From Chrysophaeum taylorii (Eukaryota; Sar; Pelagophyceae; Pelagomonadales; Pelagomonadaceae), in contig JAQMWT010000694.1 of assembly GCA_029834535.1 (NCBI GenBank), forward strand, positions 1 to 28,012: a DNA stretch of 28,012 nt, given 5' to 3'. The translations under genes were made by a program, and so were the position numbers. The notes under the pieces are model-generated. The model saw only the letters and a list, made by a program, of their open reading frames with translations, made no database searches and was not told where the DNA came from. This document shows positions 9,549-19,945 of this stretch, piece by piece (position 1 is the first letter of the stretch; each line of letters starts with the position of its first letter).

Positions 9549-12500
9549 TGTACCCGGAGAGGGTCAAATCTCTCCAGGAGGAAGCTGACGAGCATGAAGA
9601 AGAGCAACCTCAGCGCCGCCCGTGGCCGAAGAAGCGAGCCGTGTGGAGAGACGAGATAGCGGCGACGAAGACGTCGACGCGAACGAATCACCTGTACAAG
9701 AGACAGCAATTTTCTCACCGTTACATGCGACCGCAGCGTCGTTAAACTACGGGCCGATGGCGTCAACACCCGCACGTGGTGAAAGCCCTCTGAGCAGTAA
9801 ATAGTCGGACAGGATAACGTGGTTCCAAGCCAGGCACGAGGAAACGAAGCGCGAGAGAGAGCGCTTGGCCGCCGAGTTTCATCGACTAGTAGAAGAAGCC
9901 GAAGAAAGGCGAGAACGAGTACGTCAACAAGAGCTGCGAGAGCTCGAAGACGAGCTTCGCCGAGAACGCGCCAAGTCGCAAGCACTACGAGAGAAGAGTC
10001 GACAGCTGCGACGGGAACGAGAGTCGTTGGAAGCAGAAATAAACGCGAGACGTTCGAACAATACGGATCGGGAGCACCGATCACCCGCGGAGCGGACCGT
10101 ACCGGAGCGTAAAGCGGAAACTACAAGAGAGGGGTCGATCCGGAAATTAAGGAAGACCACCCAATGCCCGATGCCGAAGAAGTCTGGAGGACGACATGTG
10201 CATTGGGCAGACGGTTACACGACGTCGCTGGAAGAACAGAATGACCGCGGAACGCGATCACCGGCGACTCCGAAACCGAACCGACCGCCCGATAACGGGG
10301 GTCGACTCTTTCACTCGCGAATAATTGATGAAAGGCCGGAATTAACAAAACCCGCGCGAAGTTCCTGCCGCCGTGATGACGAGAAACGAGCCGAGCGGAC
10401 TGACTACGCGGACGCCGACTACGACCCTGATAGGGTGTGTCGATCCCCGGGTCGTCGATGCAATTACTACTGCGACGACCACTCCGGTCATTCGAGCGCT
10501 GCATGCGCAACCCCCCATCAGCAGCAGTTCCTGCTGAATTCCGACCCGACCGAAACGTCGATAAACTACGAGCCGGAGCAATCCAAGTCCGGTCATTCGA
10601 GCGCTGCATGCGCACCCCCCCCCATCAGGAGCAGTTCCTGCTGACTTCAGACCCGACCGAAGAGTCGTTAAACTACGGTCCTGAACAATCCAAGTCGAAT
10701 GAGCTCACCCAAACCAAAGTCCCCACAGGAGCGGAGACCGTGACGCTCACCCAAACCAACATCACCACAGGAGCGGAGACCGCAACGTCGAGTCTCCCTC
10801 ATCAGCGGCAATTTCCGCTGACTACTGGCTCGACCGAAACGCCGCTAAACTACGGGCCGAAGCAAACGATCGTTTCGGAACCGTTGTGACCTTCTGTGGC
10901 ACAATATGATTCGTCGTCCGCTAACACAGCCCTTGTTTTTGACGACGCTACTGAGTTATGTTTGAAGTCGACTCCCGAGCCCCGTGCAGCCGATGACGCC
11001 CAAAGGAATGGACCCGCCGCTGCTACGCTCGGCGCTATGAGTCTACCTCTGGACATTCAGGTGGATGACACTTCGTCTCCCCAATCGATCGACGATGCGT
11101 TGCCGAGGATTTTCTCGAAGGATAAGCGCGCATCGTTTGATACGCCCATCGAACGTCACGTGCCCTCTGATGGCCCTTTCTTGACGGATGTGACGTCGGG
11201 GACGACGCCTTCTTTTTTGCAGCCCCCCCCCGACGAACCGATTGCAGACATTTTGTTCTTTTTGCCGATGGCAGGCGTTTTGTGTGCAGACATTTTTAGT
11301 GACGAGGCGATTGCCGACATTGTAAGCGATGGAGCTGATGCTAGGCCGAGCGAAGTGGCCGAGAAAAAAAATTCGAAATTTGAAGTGGTGATGAACCTTA
11401 CGATGCATGAACCGTCTTTGGAGCTCTGCGAAAGCTCTGGCGTGTTACTCACGAACGAAGAGTTCGAAGATTTACAGCCTGCAGGTGATGATGGCTGTGT
11501 GATGAAGAAAAGATCCGGAGAAGACTATGAGGGATGAGAGTAGCTGCCGCCCAGAAAAGAATTTGGATGGGACGATCAGCACAGATAAGAGGAAGTTGAG
11601 CGTGCAGAAGATGTGGATGCGAATTTAGAGTTTCCTAAGAAAGAAACCGCCAGAGCGGAAAGAAGTGCGATTCCGACCCCGAGGCATGGATTTATTTGCC
11701 AATGGAAAGTTGATTTGCGTTTGGTCGGGGTTTTGGCGAGAGGATAACGTATGTGTCGATGTTTCGATAGACGAGACGATTGACGCAGTTCGGAAAGACT
11801 TGGATGCACCAATCGTGTACAGGGACGAAGCCGATCCAGAGAAACTGGGCCCTGCCGAACTGACGCCAGAGAGAGACAAAGATAACAAGAGCCCCAGTCG
11901 AAGCTCGCGCCGGCATAGAAGACGTCGATCGCGCGACGACGATTACGACGGTGGCCGACATCAAGACGCTTCCGGTTATTCGAGCGCCACGTTTGCGTTC
12001 CGAACCCCGCGCAAAGCGCAATTGCCGCTCGGAATCGCGGTTTACCTGGGAGCAAGGGCACGCTCCAACCAACTCTCCGATGATGTTGTCGATGCCGCAG
12101 TGACGACCAGCCATCGTTTGCAACCGGAGCAAACAACCACCAACGCTCAGATCGTTCGTTGGCCTTCCACCAAGGCTATGGAAGGAACGTCAATCGAAGT
12201 TTTGGAATCTCCGCGCTACTGGGAATACTCAGACTCGGAGGATGATGAACCAGAGCCTCGTGATCCAGTGTCCCCTATTGTGTCAAATTGTATGTCGTCC
12301 AGGGACACGACCATACCGACGACTTCATGCCAACTGAGTTGACGTCGGGGACGACGTCTGCTTTTCCTGCGCCCCCCCCCCCCCCGAAACGGTTTTGGTC
12401 ACGGCAGATCAGACCACAGGTGCTCCGATGGAAGAGAAGAAGGCAGAAACGCCGAAAGTGACGGACGAGCGATTGCAAGAAACGTCCGATGAAACGAAGG

Positions 12501-12790
12501 AGGAAGTTAATGTGCCTCCGATTGGATGAAGTCAGACAGGTTCGCGGAAATGAGACGATGTGGAGCTTTCAGCAATTGTGGACGAAGGCTCAGAGATTCC
12601 TGCTGAATAAACCGCCCGAGCAAAGAAGGAGTCGATCGCTGAGCTTCAGCGAAGATGCCGCGAAGAACCGAGACCAGAATGGAATCGGAAGTGGAGATCG
12701 ACGACACGGGGACGAGTTGATGGAAGTGTCGTGAGAAGACGAAATGAACGCCATATGGGAGAACCCTGGAGCATCAGCGAAACTAGGAGA
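9549..12790 (+). pseudogene. Decayed Gag-like region of a second LTR retroelement
   Basis: Coding potential is broken over several frames: 9549-9804, 9865-10646, 10437-10889, 10896-11537 and 11665-12342. The piece from 9865 starts with a long Glu/Arg-rich coiled coil (about residues 1-65). It later has a Cys/His cluster, CNYYCDDHSGHSSAAC (about 10460-10509), resembling a Gag zinc knuckle but with one extra residue in each of the first two gaps. A motif around LNYGP recurs near 9745, 10565, 10667 and 10850. A second internal repeat (DVTSGTT / ELTSGTT followed by Pro-rich sequence) occurs near 11190 and 12340. Because a retropepsin-like domain and a pre-RT spacer follow, I read this as Gag. The family is uncertain, and C-runs at 10614, 11221 and 12371 suggest slippage. 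Confidence 0.5.
10484..10694 (+). repeat. Tandem duplication of about 105 bp in the Gag-like region
   Basis: The unit beginning TCCGGTCATTCGAGCGCTGC at about 10484 repeats from about 10589 with few differences. A more diverged third copy of its end (CATCAGCGGCAATTTCCGCTG) is at about 10800-10868. The C-run differs in length between units, so the two units fall into different frames. Confidence 0.85.
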
Positions 12791-13030
12791 TGAAGAAGCC
12801 GCCGAAGTGCCGAGCCCACCCTAGTTCGCGACAGAAAAAGAGAGAAAGCCGCCAGACAAAGATGCTGCTGTGGGTGCCGATGTAGATTCAGAGGCGAGAC
12901 GCGGACGCATGAGAGGGCAGCTGTGACGATGCAGATGCCGGGCGACGCGGATCCGACGGGGCGATGCCATCATACCGCTATGTCTTCGCGCGATGGGAAA
13001 ACAATCGAGGATGACCTCGTGACCATTGGC

Positions 13031-13500
13031 GGTCTGGACACTGGCGCATTGATGTTCATGGTTTGACATATTTATAAAGACGAGACGGGCCGAAATTCGC
13101 AACGACCATTCGTGTTGATGGAATGGCTGATGTCTCCTATATTGGCCGCGAGATGGTTGCCAAGTTGGCGAAGGACAAGATAATCGTCGACCAAGGCGAA
13201 CTCCTAATCGAGCGCACCCTGTATGGGTCGGGGGTGAATACGACGACTATCCACAAATGGGTCGCGTTACGAATTGCTCTTGCGGACGACGTTGCAGTCC
13301 CGGTGGTCGCCATCGTGGCTGATACGAGTCATTTATTTTTGTTAGGAGCACGCGACATTCGAGTGCTGGGAGCCGTGGTGGACTACCCGCACAATCGAAT
13401 TGCTTTTCACCGAGCGCAAATCGCATACGGGCGCAAATGGTTGAAGGTGCAGGATCGACGAGTCGACTCCCCCGTCTTAAAGTTCAGACCGACTTATGAG
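13031..13500 (+). pseudogene. Retropepsin-like aspartic protease remnant
   Basis: A GLDTGA active-site-like motif is at about 13034-13051 in one frame. In another frame from about 13108 come DGMADVSYIGREM, a beta-rich stretch and LLGARDIRVLGA (about 13342-13377). The latter corresponds to the second signature of retroviral-type proteases (hydrophobic-hydrophobic-G-x-D). The in-frame active site reads D-G-M-A rather than D-[ST]-G-A, so either the catalytic site is scrambled or the true one is the out-of-frame DTGA upstream. It would cleave the Gag-Pol polyprotein of the second retroelement. Confidence 0.6.
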
Positions 13501-13937
13501 CGCAACCCAGTGGTAGTGCCGATTTACGGCAACCAGCACCCAGCGATGAAGCAGAGCCTCAACTCGGTCGAGGATCGCGTTTGCGCTCGCTTGTACACGA
13601 TCAAGGATTTCCATCGTCCACCGCTAGAACGGGCGGTAGCTTCGACGACCCGGAGATTATCAATCATAATTCCTTCTCAAGTTTCGAGCGGCGCTGCCCA
13701 TGAAGTGGGCGCTTACACCGCGTGGGCGCTTACGCCGCGCGCACGATGAAGGTCGAGCCTGGTCGAACTTACAGCGCACCAGCCACACTCTCAGAGCCCT
13801 TGGGAAATGGACAAGATTTCGTTGCCACGTCCGCTGGATACGAGCAGTTAGGGATAGTCGATGGAATGTGTTCTTCTTGCGAGGACCACGACAAGTCAGC
13901 TGCTCGCATGGGGATTTCATCCACCCAATATGTTCCG
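13501..13937 (+). pseudogene. Pre-RT spacer of the second retroelement, first half
   Basis: After the protease, one frame ends at 13747-13749. Another (from 13722) reads KVEPGRTYSAPA...GQDFVATS...GIVDGMCSS and runs to the short interspersed element at 13938. This resembles the all-beta spacer between protease and reverse transcriptase in Ty3/gypsy-like Pol. An imperfect duplication of GTGGGCGCTTAC at about 13707-13733 lies at the frame change. Confidence 0.45.
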
Positions 13938-14207
13938 CACCCGGAAAGTCCGCGCTGGGATGGGGTTCGCTCGGTTGGGCAGAACGCGACGGACAGGTCG
14001 ATTGTTCGTGGACCAACACGTTTGCGGCCCGCGACGCTTTTGCACGACTTCGCACAAGACCGCGCGCAGTGGCGGTCCGTCATCAACGAGTCCTCGTCCC
14101 TCGCCTCTGCCCCAACTGCGTGATTTTCCTCTGTGATACCGTACCGGCCCCTGCCGGTCCGGCCTGGCTCCCATGCTCGGGAGAGGTCTGAAGTTAGTTA
14201 GTTAGTT
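13938..14207 (+). mobile_element. (TTAG)n-tailed short interspersed element, copy 1 (5'-truncated)
   Basis: It ends in GAAGTTAGTTAGTTAGTT and is flanked by the 10-bp duplication ATATGTTCCG (13928-13937 and 14208-14217). From 13938 it matches copy 2 closely but lacks about 110 bp of that copy's 5' part, as expected from incomplete target-primed reverse transcription. It carries no gene. Confidence 0.85.
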
Positions 14208-14424
14208 ATATGTTCCGACCGTGATTACTCAAGGCGAAGTTCTCGCACTCGGTGACATTGTTCGTTGCCTGGACGAGTTAAGCTTGTCTACGGTCGGCGA
14301 ATTAACGAAGGACTGCGAAGCCACTTACGATAAGGAAAGCCTTTCGTTCACCGTTTCTGTCGCAAGCCATACGACGCAATGCGTTGTAGTTCCCCCGCCG
14401 ATGCTTTCGAGCTCAAAAGATTGA
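14208..14424 (+). pseudogene. Pre-RT spacer of the second retroelement, second half
   Basis: The frame from about 14210 reads VITQGEVLALGDIVRC and continues to TGA 14422-14424. It lines up with the end of the 13722 frame if the short interspersed element and one target duplication are removed. The segment resembles the 'uplift' strand (gain of a favourable start/threshold) seen before RT in gypsy-like Pol. No RT follows in recognisable form. Confidence 0.45.
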
Positions 14425-15718
14425 TCACGCGGCCGAAAAGGGCGCGTCCTCCCGTAAAGGATCGATTGGCAAGGATGATTTCGACCGTCGGTCTGACGAA
14501 GAAGAGAAGAAGCGCTGAAAGGCCGCAGAAGGCGAGATTCGCGAGCGCTATGCGAAAGCCCTCTGGCTGTGGCCCGCGCAGGTGAAATCGACAATGATAT
14601 CTAGTGTACTGAAAGGCTGCATTTTGGATCTGCAGCGTGCGAACGAAAGGCGTGGCACACGTTTTCGTGTCGGCTTTTTACGTGATACTTTTGAAAACGC
14701 GACCAGAAGCCCTCGCGCAAACCCCACGAATCCGTCAGTCCAGGTTGACAAACCGCACTTGCTTCCGTTGACCAGCGTGATTCCTTCACGGGTTTCGACC
14801 GCGGATGGCTACACCGTCGCGCGCCTCGTCGTCGCCGATCGATCGCGGCGCCGCGATCAGCGAAGAAGAGCTTCACGGAACCCGTACAGCGCACAGACCT
14901 GCGAAAGCGAGGCTCGTCGCGCGGCGATCTGCCCGCGCGTGGGACGCGCCCGTGGCTGGCCCGCGGTCAATCCTCACGACAAAGCTACATTGGAAGAGCC
15001 GCGGAACGTGCTCACCGCGGTTGCCTGCACTGTCAATCAAATACCGATTAGAGTAACTCTACCCATTATTAGACTGACGTCAGTGCTTTGGCATTGAATG
15101 GCGGGATTCGTCGAGAAAAGCGCGCCGGCGAAGCGAGTTTGATCTCGCGGAGATCCGCCGCCCGCGTAACGCGCCCCCTTGCAGCGCAGTAACCTGCGGC
15201 CACGGGACGTTCGCATAGAGCTCTCGGCGGTCGTAGGTGAACTACGTGAATCGCGGAGCAGTGCACCATCGACGAGAGAGAAAGATTTGGTGTGGAATTC
15301 TTACCGCCCCATCTTTGCGTCGTGAGTAAATTTCGAGTGACATACCTAAAGCATCGCGTCGAAAACATGCGACCACGGGTGCAGAGCGATGCAGGATTCT
15401 TTTTTTCGTTAAGGTTGGGCACGGAACATGGGTCAAGATACGATATTCATCACGTACTTCTTTCCCGAACGGTATTGATTATGATGACAGTGCACTTGTT
15501 TCCCAAAAAAGCCCTCCTTGACATGATTCCAATGATACCGGCCCGGACAAGCCGAACGCACGACATCGCAAGAAGCGCTTTCGACGCAATGATTTGCTGA
15601 AACCTGAATCGGAACCGCCACAGCACCTCGTCGTGGTGGACTGCGTCATGATGGTGGAACTGGGTTCGCCTTTGTTGCGGAGGGTGAGAACTTTCTCGCG
15701 TGGCCGCCAGTCAAGACA
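14425..15718 (+). other. Decayed coding-like sequence, no recognised domain
   Basis: One frame reads from about 14411 (KIDHAAEKGASS...DDFDRRSDEEEKKR), meets TGA at 14516, and continues (KAAEGEIRERYAKALWLWPAQVKST) to 15097. It looks like real protein with one nonsense change, perhaps continuing Pol or Gag, but I see no RT motif. 15098-15718 has only short frames with no family resemblance. Confidence 0.3.
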
Positions 15719-16545
15719 ATGTTGTCCGAAGCACACGTGCCGTGTGATTTGGTCCAACGTGTTGCCTTCGGCATAGTAGACGGCCGGCAAACGCGACGAA
15801 CGTGCGCGTTCAGCACAGTGTTCGGGCACACGCGCTCATTCAGCAACTATACCCACGACTTCGCCACAAGCGAGTCCCCCCGAGATAATGCCGGTGACAT
15901 TTACACTGATAAAAAGGAGCGAGAAGCCGCGAGGCGAATGTGCCGATTTGAAGACGTGTTTAATGAACACGGGCAGTGGGTGTTTCTCCGCCCGCGTTGG
16001 GAGGGACTTGATGCTGCCGTCCGCAGCGCATTTCAATTCAACGACGGCAAGTGCGTGCAAGTGCACCTCTTTCAACAGCAAATTGGTGCTGGGCGTTATC
16101 GGCCGCACAATGACTACTCAGAAGGCGGAAACATTACGGTTGTCACGCTGCTGCTCGTGTCTCCACCGCCGAAGGCGACCGTGTCCGACTTACTAGAAAC
16201 CCATCCGTGGGCATCGTCGCATGGAAGGCTTCGGGCCCTTCTTCCCCCAGTCACCAACCAGTGTGCTTTCACGAGCGCCTTGCCGCTATTGCCTTTCCAT
16301 CCCACGGTGTCCACGAATCATCAGTGCCAGTCCCTTTTCCACGTGACTGTGTGGTGCTGAAGTCTGCTTCGTTTTACGATGTGCCTCCGGTTACCTTCCT
16401 CAGGCTGTTCCCTGCACATCCCTACATGCCAGGGTCCGCGTCTACTTGCGTTGGCTCCCGAAACTATACCGATTTCCCTCCCCATCAGACGCGCTCCATC
16501 GCCACTCCACCGGACGCGCTCCAACGCCACTCCACCTGCGCATGA
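15719..16545 (+). pseudogene. 2OG-Fe(II) dioxygenase-like remnant with a frameshift
   Basis: The first frame, reading from about 15719, includes VHLFQQQIGAGRYRPHNDYS and then NITVVTLLLV. This resembles the 'YxxGxxxxxHxD' Fe-binding strand of 2-oxoglutarate/Fe(II) oxygenases (prolyl-hydroxylase or AlkB-like). The second half is in another frame (from about 16207): LAAIAFPSHGVHESSV, followed by RDCVVLKSASFYDV. That would supply the distal His and the Arg that binds 2-oxoglutarate. The frame change lies between about 16170 and 16250, with no obvious GT..AG intron. Such enzymes hydroxylate proteins or small molecules or demethylate nucleic acids; the substrate cannot be inferred. It could be a host gene or cargo of a mobile element. 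Confidence 0.45.
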
Positions 16546-17222
16546 AGCACCGCCCCCCTTTGGATCATCTATGAATCTGCCCTCAAGCACCGACGAGATG
16601 GGCGTTTTTGCCGGGGTTGCTGCCGCCTCGCCACAATATGGATGCGGTCCGGTGTCGGCAACGGCGCAATAGACGTCCTCGTCGAGTGAGTTTGAAGGAG
16701 CCTCGACGGCGCCGCCGCCGCGAAGAACAGTATACGAAATAGGGGGCGCGTGTGGCGGTGTTGAAGAAGAAAGCGAACACGAGCGGTGCACACGCCGTGC
16801 GTTCGTATGCTATGCTCGCAGTTTTAGCTTTACGTTCCGAATAGCTCCGACAGGGATTCTACCATCGTAGGCAACGACGCCAGAGGTGCGCATCTTGAAG
16901 TATCATGGTCGGTTGTGAGACCTACCGTTCTTCCTCTCGGTCGTCGTCGTCGGCCCGGGGGAGGTAGTCGGCATCATATCATCGTCCTGGGGATAATCCT
17001 CATCCCCGCCCAGCGGTTCCTCATTCTCGTCTGTCCACTTTCCAGAGTCTTCGGCGACGTCACTGGTACAGCCAGAAGCCTCGCGCTGCAACGTCGCAGC
17101 TTTGGGACGATACGCTGCGAACAACACATTACCCTAATGGATCGAAGTGCAACTGCGCGAACTAAGGGCGTGTTCCTCCAAAAGATGAAGCGGATGCTCG
17201 CACATCTCGCGCATCCGGCGTT
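16546..17222. other. No gene recognised
   Basis: Only short frames on both strands. A minus-strand frame (17127-16903) encodes an acidic, Thr/Pro-rich 74-residue peptide without family resemblance. I see no repeat shared with the rest of the window. Confidence 0.4.
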
Positions 17223-17234
17223 GATGAGGTTGAA

Positions 17235-17594
17235 CTAACTAACTAACTTCAGACCTCTCCCGAGCATGGGAGCCAGGCCGGACCGACAGGAGCCAGCCCG
17301 GAATCACGGGCCTGTAGACGAGGAGCGCCGAAAGGTCGGTCGGCGGAGAGTGACCATCAAGCTTGTCGCCATGCGACGAGGAGACCGCGATGTGACTGAC
17401 AACCAACTCGTCGATAACCTTCCGTCTTCGCCCCCCGGCCATACCCCGTCCCACTGCGAACGTTCCGGCTGCCAACCGGCCCGCCCGGGAGGCGACTAGG
17501 TGCCAACCTACGCCGGGAGGGCGGATGCCCTCGCAAGGCTCAGGATTCATGAGGCACCGTCCTCCATCGCAACCGCAGTCGGCGATCAGGGTAA
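17235..17594 (-). mobile_element. (TTAG)n-tailed short interspersed element, copy 3 (full length, 360 bp)
   Basis: Inverted copy: the tail CTAACTAACTAACTTC is at the left. It is flanked by the 12-bp duplication GATGAGGTTGAA (17223-17234 and 17595-17606). Its 5' end (CTTACCCTGATCGCC read on the minus strand) matches that of copy 4, so both are probably full length. Its open frames are shared with copy 4 only because the copies are near-identical; I do not think they are genes. A possible pol III A box (TGGTTGCGATGG-like) lies near the 5' end, but no clear B box was found. Confidence 0.87.
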
Positions 17595-17606
17595 GATGAG
17601 GTTGAA

Positions 17607-17860
17607 TGGACCCCGAAACGGACGCAGGGCTTCTTCTGTCCATGTAGTTTCTGTAATTGGAGCATCCGCATCTCGCCAGCCGATCTCAACAGCGTCATAC
17701 AACTTCATGTCATGGCGAGCCCTGAAACTCACACCGCACGTGTCGTCATGGCAGAGACTACACGATTCCATTCCATCGACCCACTGTCGAAGAAAAGGGA
17801 GTGCCTCGCGAAAGCGCCCAGGTCCTCGATGTACGGGGAAAATCCCCTTGAGGGATCATG
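17607..17860. other. No gene recognised
   Basis: About 250 bp between copy 3 and the MITE. Short frames only; nothing shared with other parts of the window. Confidence 0.4.
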
Positions 17861-17869
17861 GTTTACGTC

Positions 17870-18125
17870 AGGGTCGGATAAGAAAGTTCGTACGAGCCGT
17901 TAACTATGTTTCAGTTTGTACTAAGACATACTCAACGGATCGCTGAGCTATGTTCATTTGTACTCAGCAGTATGTGCCGCCACGCAGCGAGATCGTCGCG
18001 ATGGAACTAGTCCCCATAGTGAAGTCGGCATCCTTTCGTCCCCTCACGCAAAAAAAGGAAAAAGCCCACGCGTTGTAGGACCCGTCGTTGCGGCGCGGGC
18101 TAGTCTCGTTTTCTTATCCGACCCT
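17870..18125. mobile_element. 256-bp MITE with the TIRs of the 20333-26116 transposon
   Basis: Left TIR AGGGTCGGATAAGAAA (17870-17885) and its reverse complement at the right (18110-18125) form a perfect 16-bp inverted repeat. The flanking 9-mers GTTTACGTC (17861-17869) and ATTTACGTA (18126-18134) agree at seven of nine positions, consistent with an old 9-bp target duplication. It has no coding capacity; it presumably moved using the transposase of its large relative. Confidence 0.82.
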
Positions 18126-18134
18126 ATTTACGTA

Positions 18135-18865
18135 CCCAGGGATCATAAATTTTGGGTACCCCGATTAGGCTGATTCTTATGACAACATTAAAGATTAAAG
18201 CATGCTTTAGGGTTATTGTTTGTTTCGTACGTCTTTAAAAGAGTTTCTTATGACTGAACTAAAGGTTAAGGTCGGGGTAAGACTCGAGTTCCTACATTTT
18301 GGGACGTTGGAGAGCCGTCGCAGAGACTCGTACGACGGGACCGTGCTCCCGCTCCTGGCCTCTCACGATGCCGCGGCCGCGGTCTTTTGCCCTGGAGAGA
18401 TGTACGTGATTGCTCTCGCCGGAAAAGAAGTCTCGTAGCAAAAGACTTAGGTAACGGCCGATCTACGCGCGTTGATCGCTGCTGCTTTTTGGCGTCAACG
18501 CGCTCTAGTCCTCCAGGCTGGCAACGTCACCATCAATAATCCAACTGTGCAGCGCGACGGAGCGGGTCTTTGGGCCAAGCGGCTGGAGTTTAAGGCGAAC
18601 ATACTAGCGTCTGCTTTCCTTTCTGGAACAAACAACTGGACCCCGGCGAACAGCTCCCATCGGGGAAGCAGCTCGAGGATGATCACGCAGAGCATAGACT
18701 CCACCTCACAAAATAACGGTCCTCTTGCCACCACGCCCTCCAATTTTTGGTGCATACTACCCCAACTGCAGTCCTCCTGCAAAGTGCATATACTTCCGAC
18801 ACACCACACCGTAATGTCCCTCCTTTCTAGTGATGTTACGTTACGGTCTTTTACTTAAGTCACTG
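18135..18865. other. No gene recognised
   Basis: Short frames on both strands (for example 18220-18438 and 18472-18858 on +) without family resemblance. A weak repeat (TTCTTATGAC...AAAG.TTAA) occurs at about 18174 and 18246. Confidence 0.35.
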
Positions 18866-19520
18866 ACCGGCGGCCGGGAGCGCAGCGATAGCTCCGTAGC
18901 GCTCCTGATGAACTTGGCGAACAAGCTCCAGCGCTCGATTCAGGTCGCCGAACTGATCGCTAACCGTTGGTTGCGATGGAGGACGGCGCCTAACACGCGT
19001 GCTCCCTACGGCGGCCCCGGCCGTCCCGGAGTGAGACGGTGCCTGCTCGCCTCCCGGGCTGGCCGGTTAGCACCCGGAAAGTCCGCGCTGGGATGGGGTT
19101 CGCTCGGTAGGGCAAAACGCCACGGACAGGTCGATTGTTCGTGGACCAACACGTCCGCGGCCTGCGACGCTTTTGCACGACCTCGCACAAGACCGCGCGC
19201 AGTGGCGGTCCACCATCAACAAATCCGTCCTCGTCCCTCGCCTCTGCCCCAACTGCGTGATTTTCCTCTGTGATTCCGCACCGGCTCCTGCCGGTCCGGC
19301 CTGGCTCCCATGCTCGGGAGAGGTCTGAAGTTAGTTAGTTAGTTAGAACTTATCGGCGATCACCGTCGCCTCGCCAGCCGTGCTCTGGTCGAAGATCTCG
19401 TACGCGCTGAAAATCCAGTTCCCCGTCTAGCCGCCGCGTTTGACGCGAACCTGGTTGGTCGCGATCCCCTTGCCGTCCCTTGCCGTCGAGCGGCCCGCAT
19501 CCGTGTCCACGATACCGCCG
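18866..19520 (-). pseudogene. Relic of the 21565-25738 transposase family, split by a short interspersed element
   Basis: Read on the minus strand, 19346-19520 matches the segment of the main transposase gene that encodes DGKEIATTQLRVTRGG and the following residues (about 23110-23240). 18959-18866 matches the adjacent segment around FGDLNRAL (about 23240-23340). The two blocks are contiguous in the main gene and are separated here by short interspersed element copy 2. The relic has stops (for example in the 'RVKRGG' region) and substitutions throughout, so it is older than the main copy. Minus-strand sequence beyond 19520, up to about 19695, stays open but does not match the main gene as far as I can see. 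Confidence 0.8.
18960..19345 (+). mobile_element. (TTAG)n-tailed short interspersed element, copy 2
   Basis: It ends in GAAGTTAGTTAGTTAGTTA and is flanked by GAACTGATCG (18950-18959) and GAACTTATCG (19346-19355), a 10-bp duplication with one mismatch. Its 3' two-thirds match copy 1 closely; its 5' part shares GGTTGCGATGGAGGACGG with copies 3 and 4. Copies 1 and 2 form one subfamily, copies 3 and 4 another. Confidence 0.82.
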
Positions 19521-19729
19521 CGAAGTCCGTGCGACGCTCTGTCCTCTGGGCCTTGAAAGGTCGGTGATGAGGCGACGGCGGCCCCTCCGAAGCCGAGTCG
19601 TCATCATCGCCGCCATTGCACAACAGTTCGAGCAACGCTTTGCACTCCTTGAGGTGCTGGGCGTGCGTCGCCGCAGCCAAGGTCACGAAGTCCATCGTAC
19701 AGCTGGAGGGGGGAATGGAGTCGGAGTCC

Positions 19730-19800
19730 TATAGTTTTTTTCTCTCTCTCCAAAACTAAAGACACCCTCTTTAGTCGAGTAAGAGAGAGAGAAAACTATA
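19730..19800. repeat. 71-bp near-perfect palindrome
   Basis: TATAGTTTT with a CT-repeat arm pairs with a GA-repeat arm and AAAACTATA; the centre has a second stem ACTAAAGA/TCTTTAGT around CACCC. It could form a long hairpin. It may be a tiny palindromic element, but no target duplication is clear. Confidence 0.8.
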
Positions 19801-19904
19801 TTTTCCAGGCTTTAATCTTCAAAATGGGACTAAGACCCGTTCTCTACCGGACTACCAAAGTGAAAGTTGGCCGAATAGTAAGGGCAGCTTATTTGGCCCA
19901 CTTT

Positions 19905-19945
19905 ACGTGCCGGTTCTCTACCGGTGATGTAAAATGAAAATGATT
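19905..19945 (+). repeat. Left 41-bp target duplication of short interspersed element copy 4
   Basis: This sequence (ACGTGCCGGTTCTCTACCGG...) recurs to the right of copy 4. There it is cut into two parts by the TIR transposon: 20309-20332 and 26126-26142. Confidence 0.92.

Noticed and set aside
14191..14207. TTAG repeats as telomere seeds
   Set aside because: There are only three to four units, always at the end of the short interspersed element and next to a target duplication; they are its tail.
17266..17499. Open frames in short interspersed elements copies 3 and 4
   Set aside because: They are shared only because the copies are near-identical and lie in a noncoding repeat family; both strands are open, with no domain.
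18220..18438. 72-codon + strand frame as a gene
   Set aside because: Short, no family resemblance, no conserved context.
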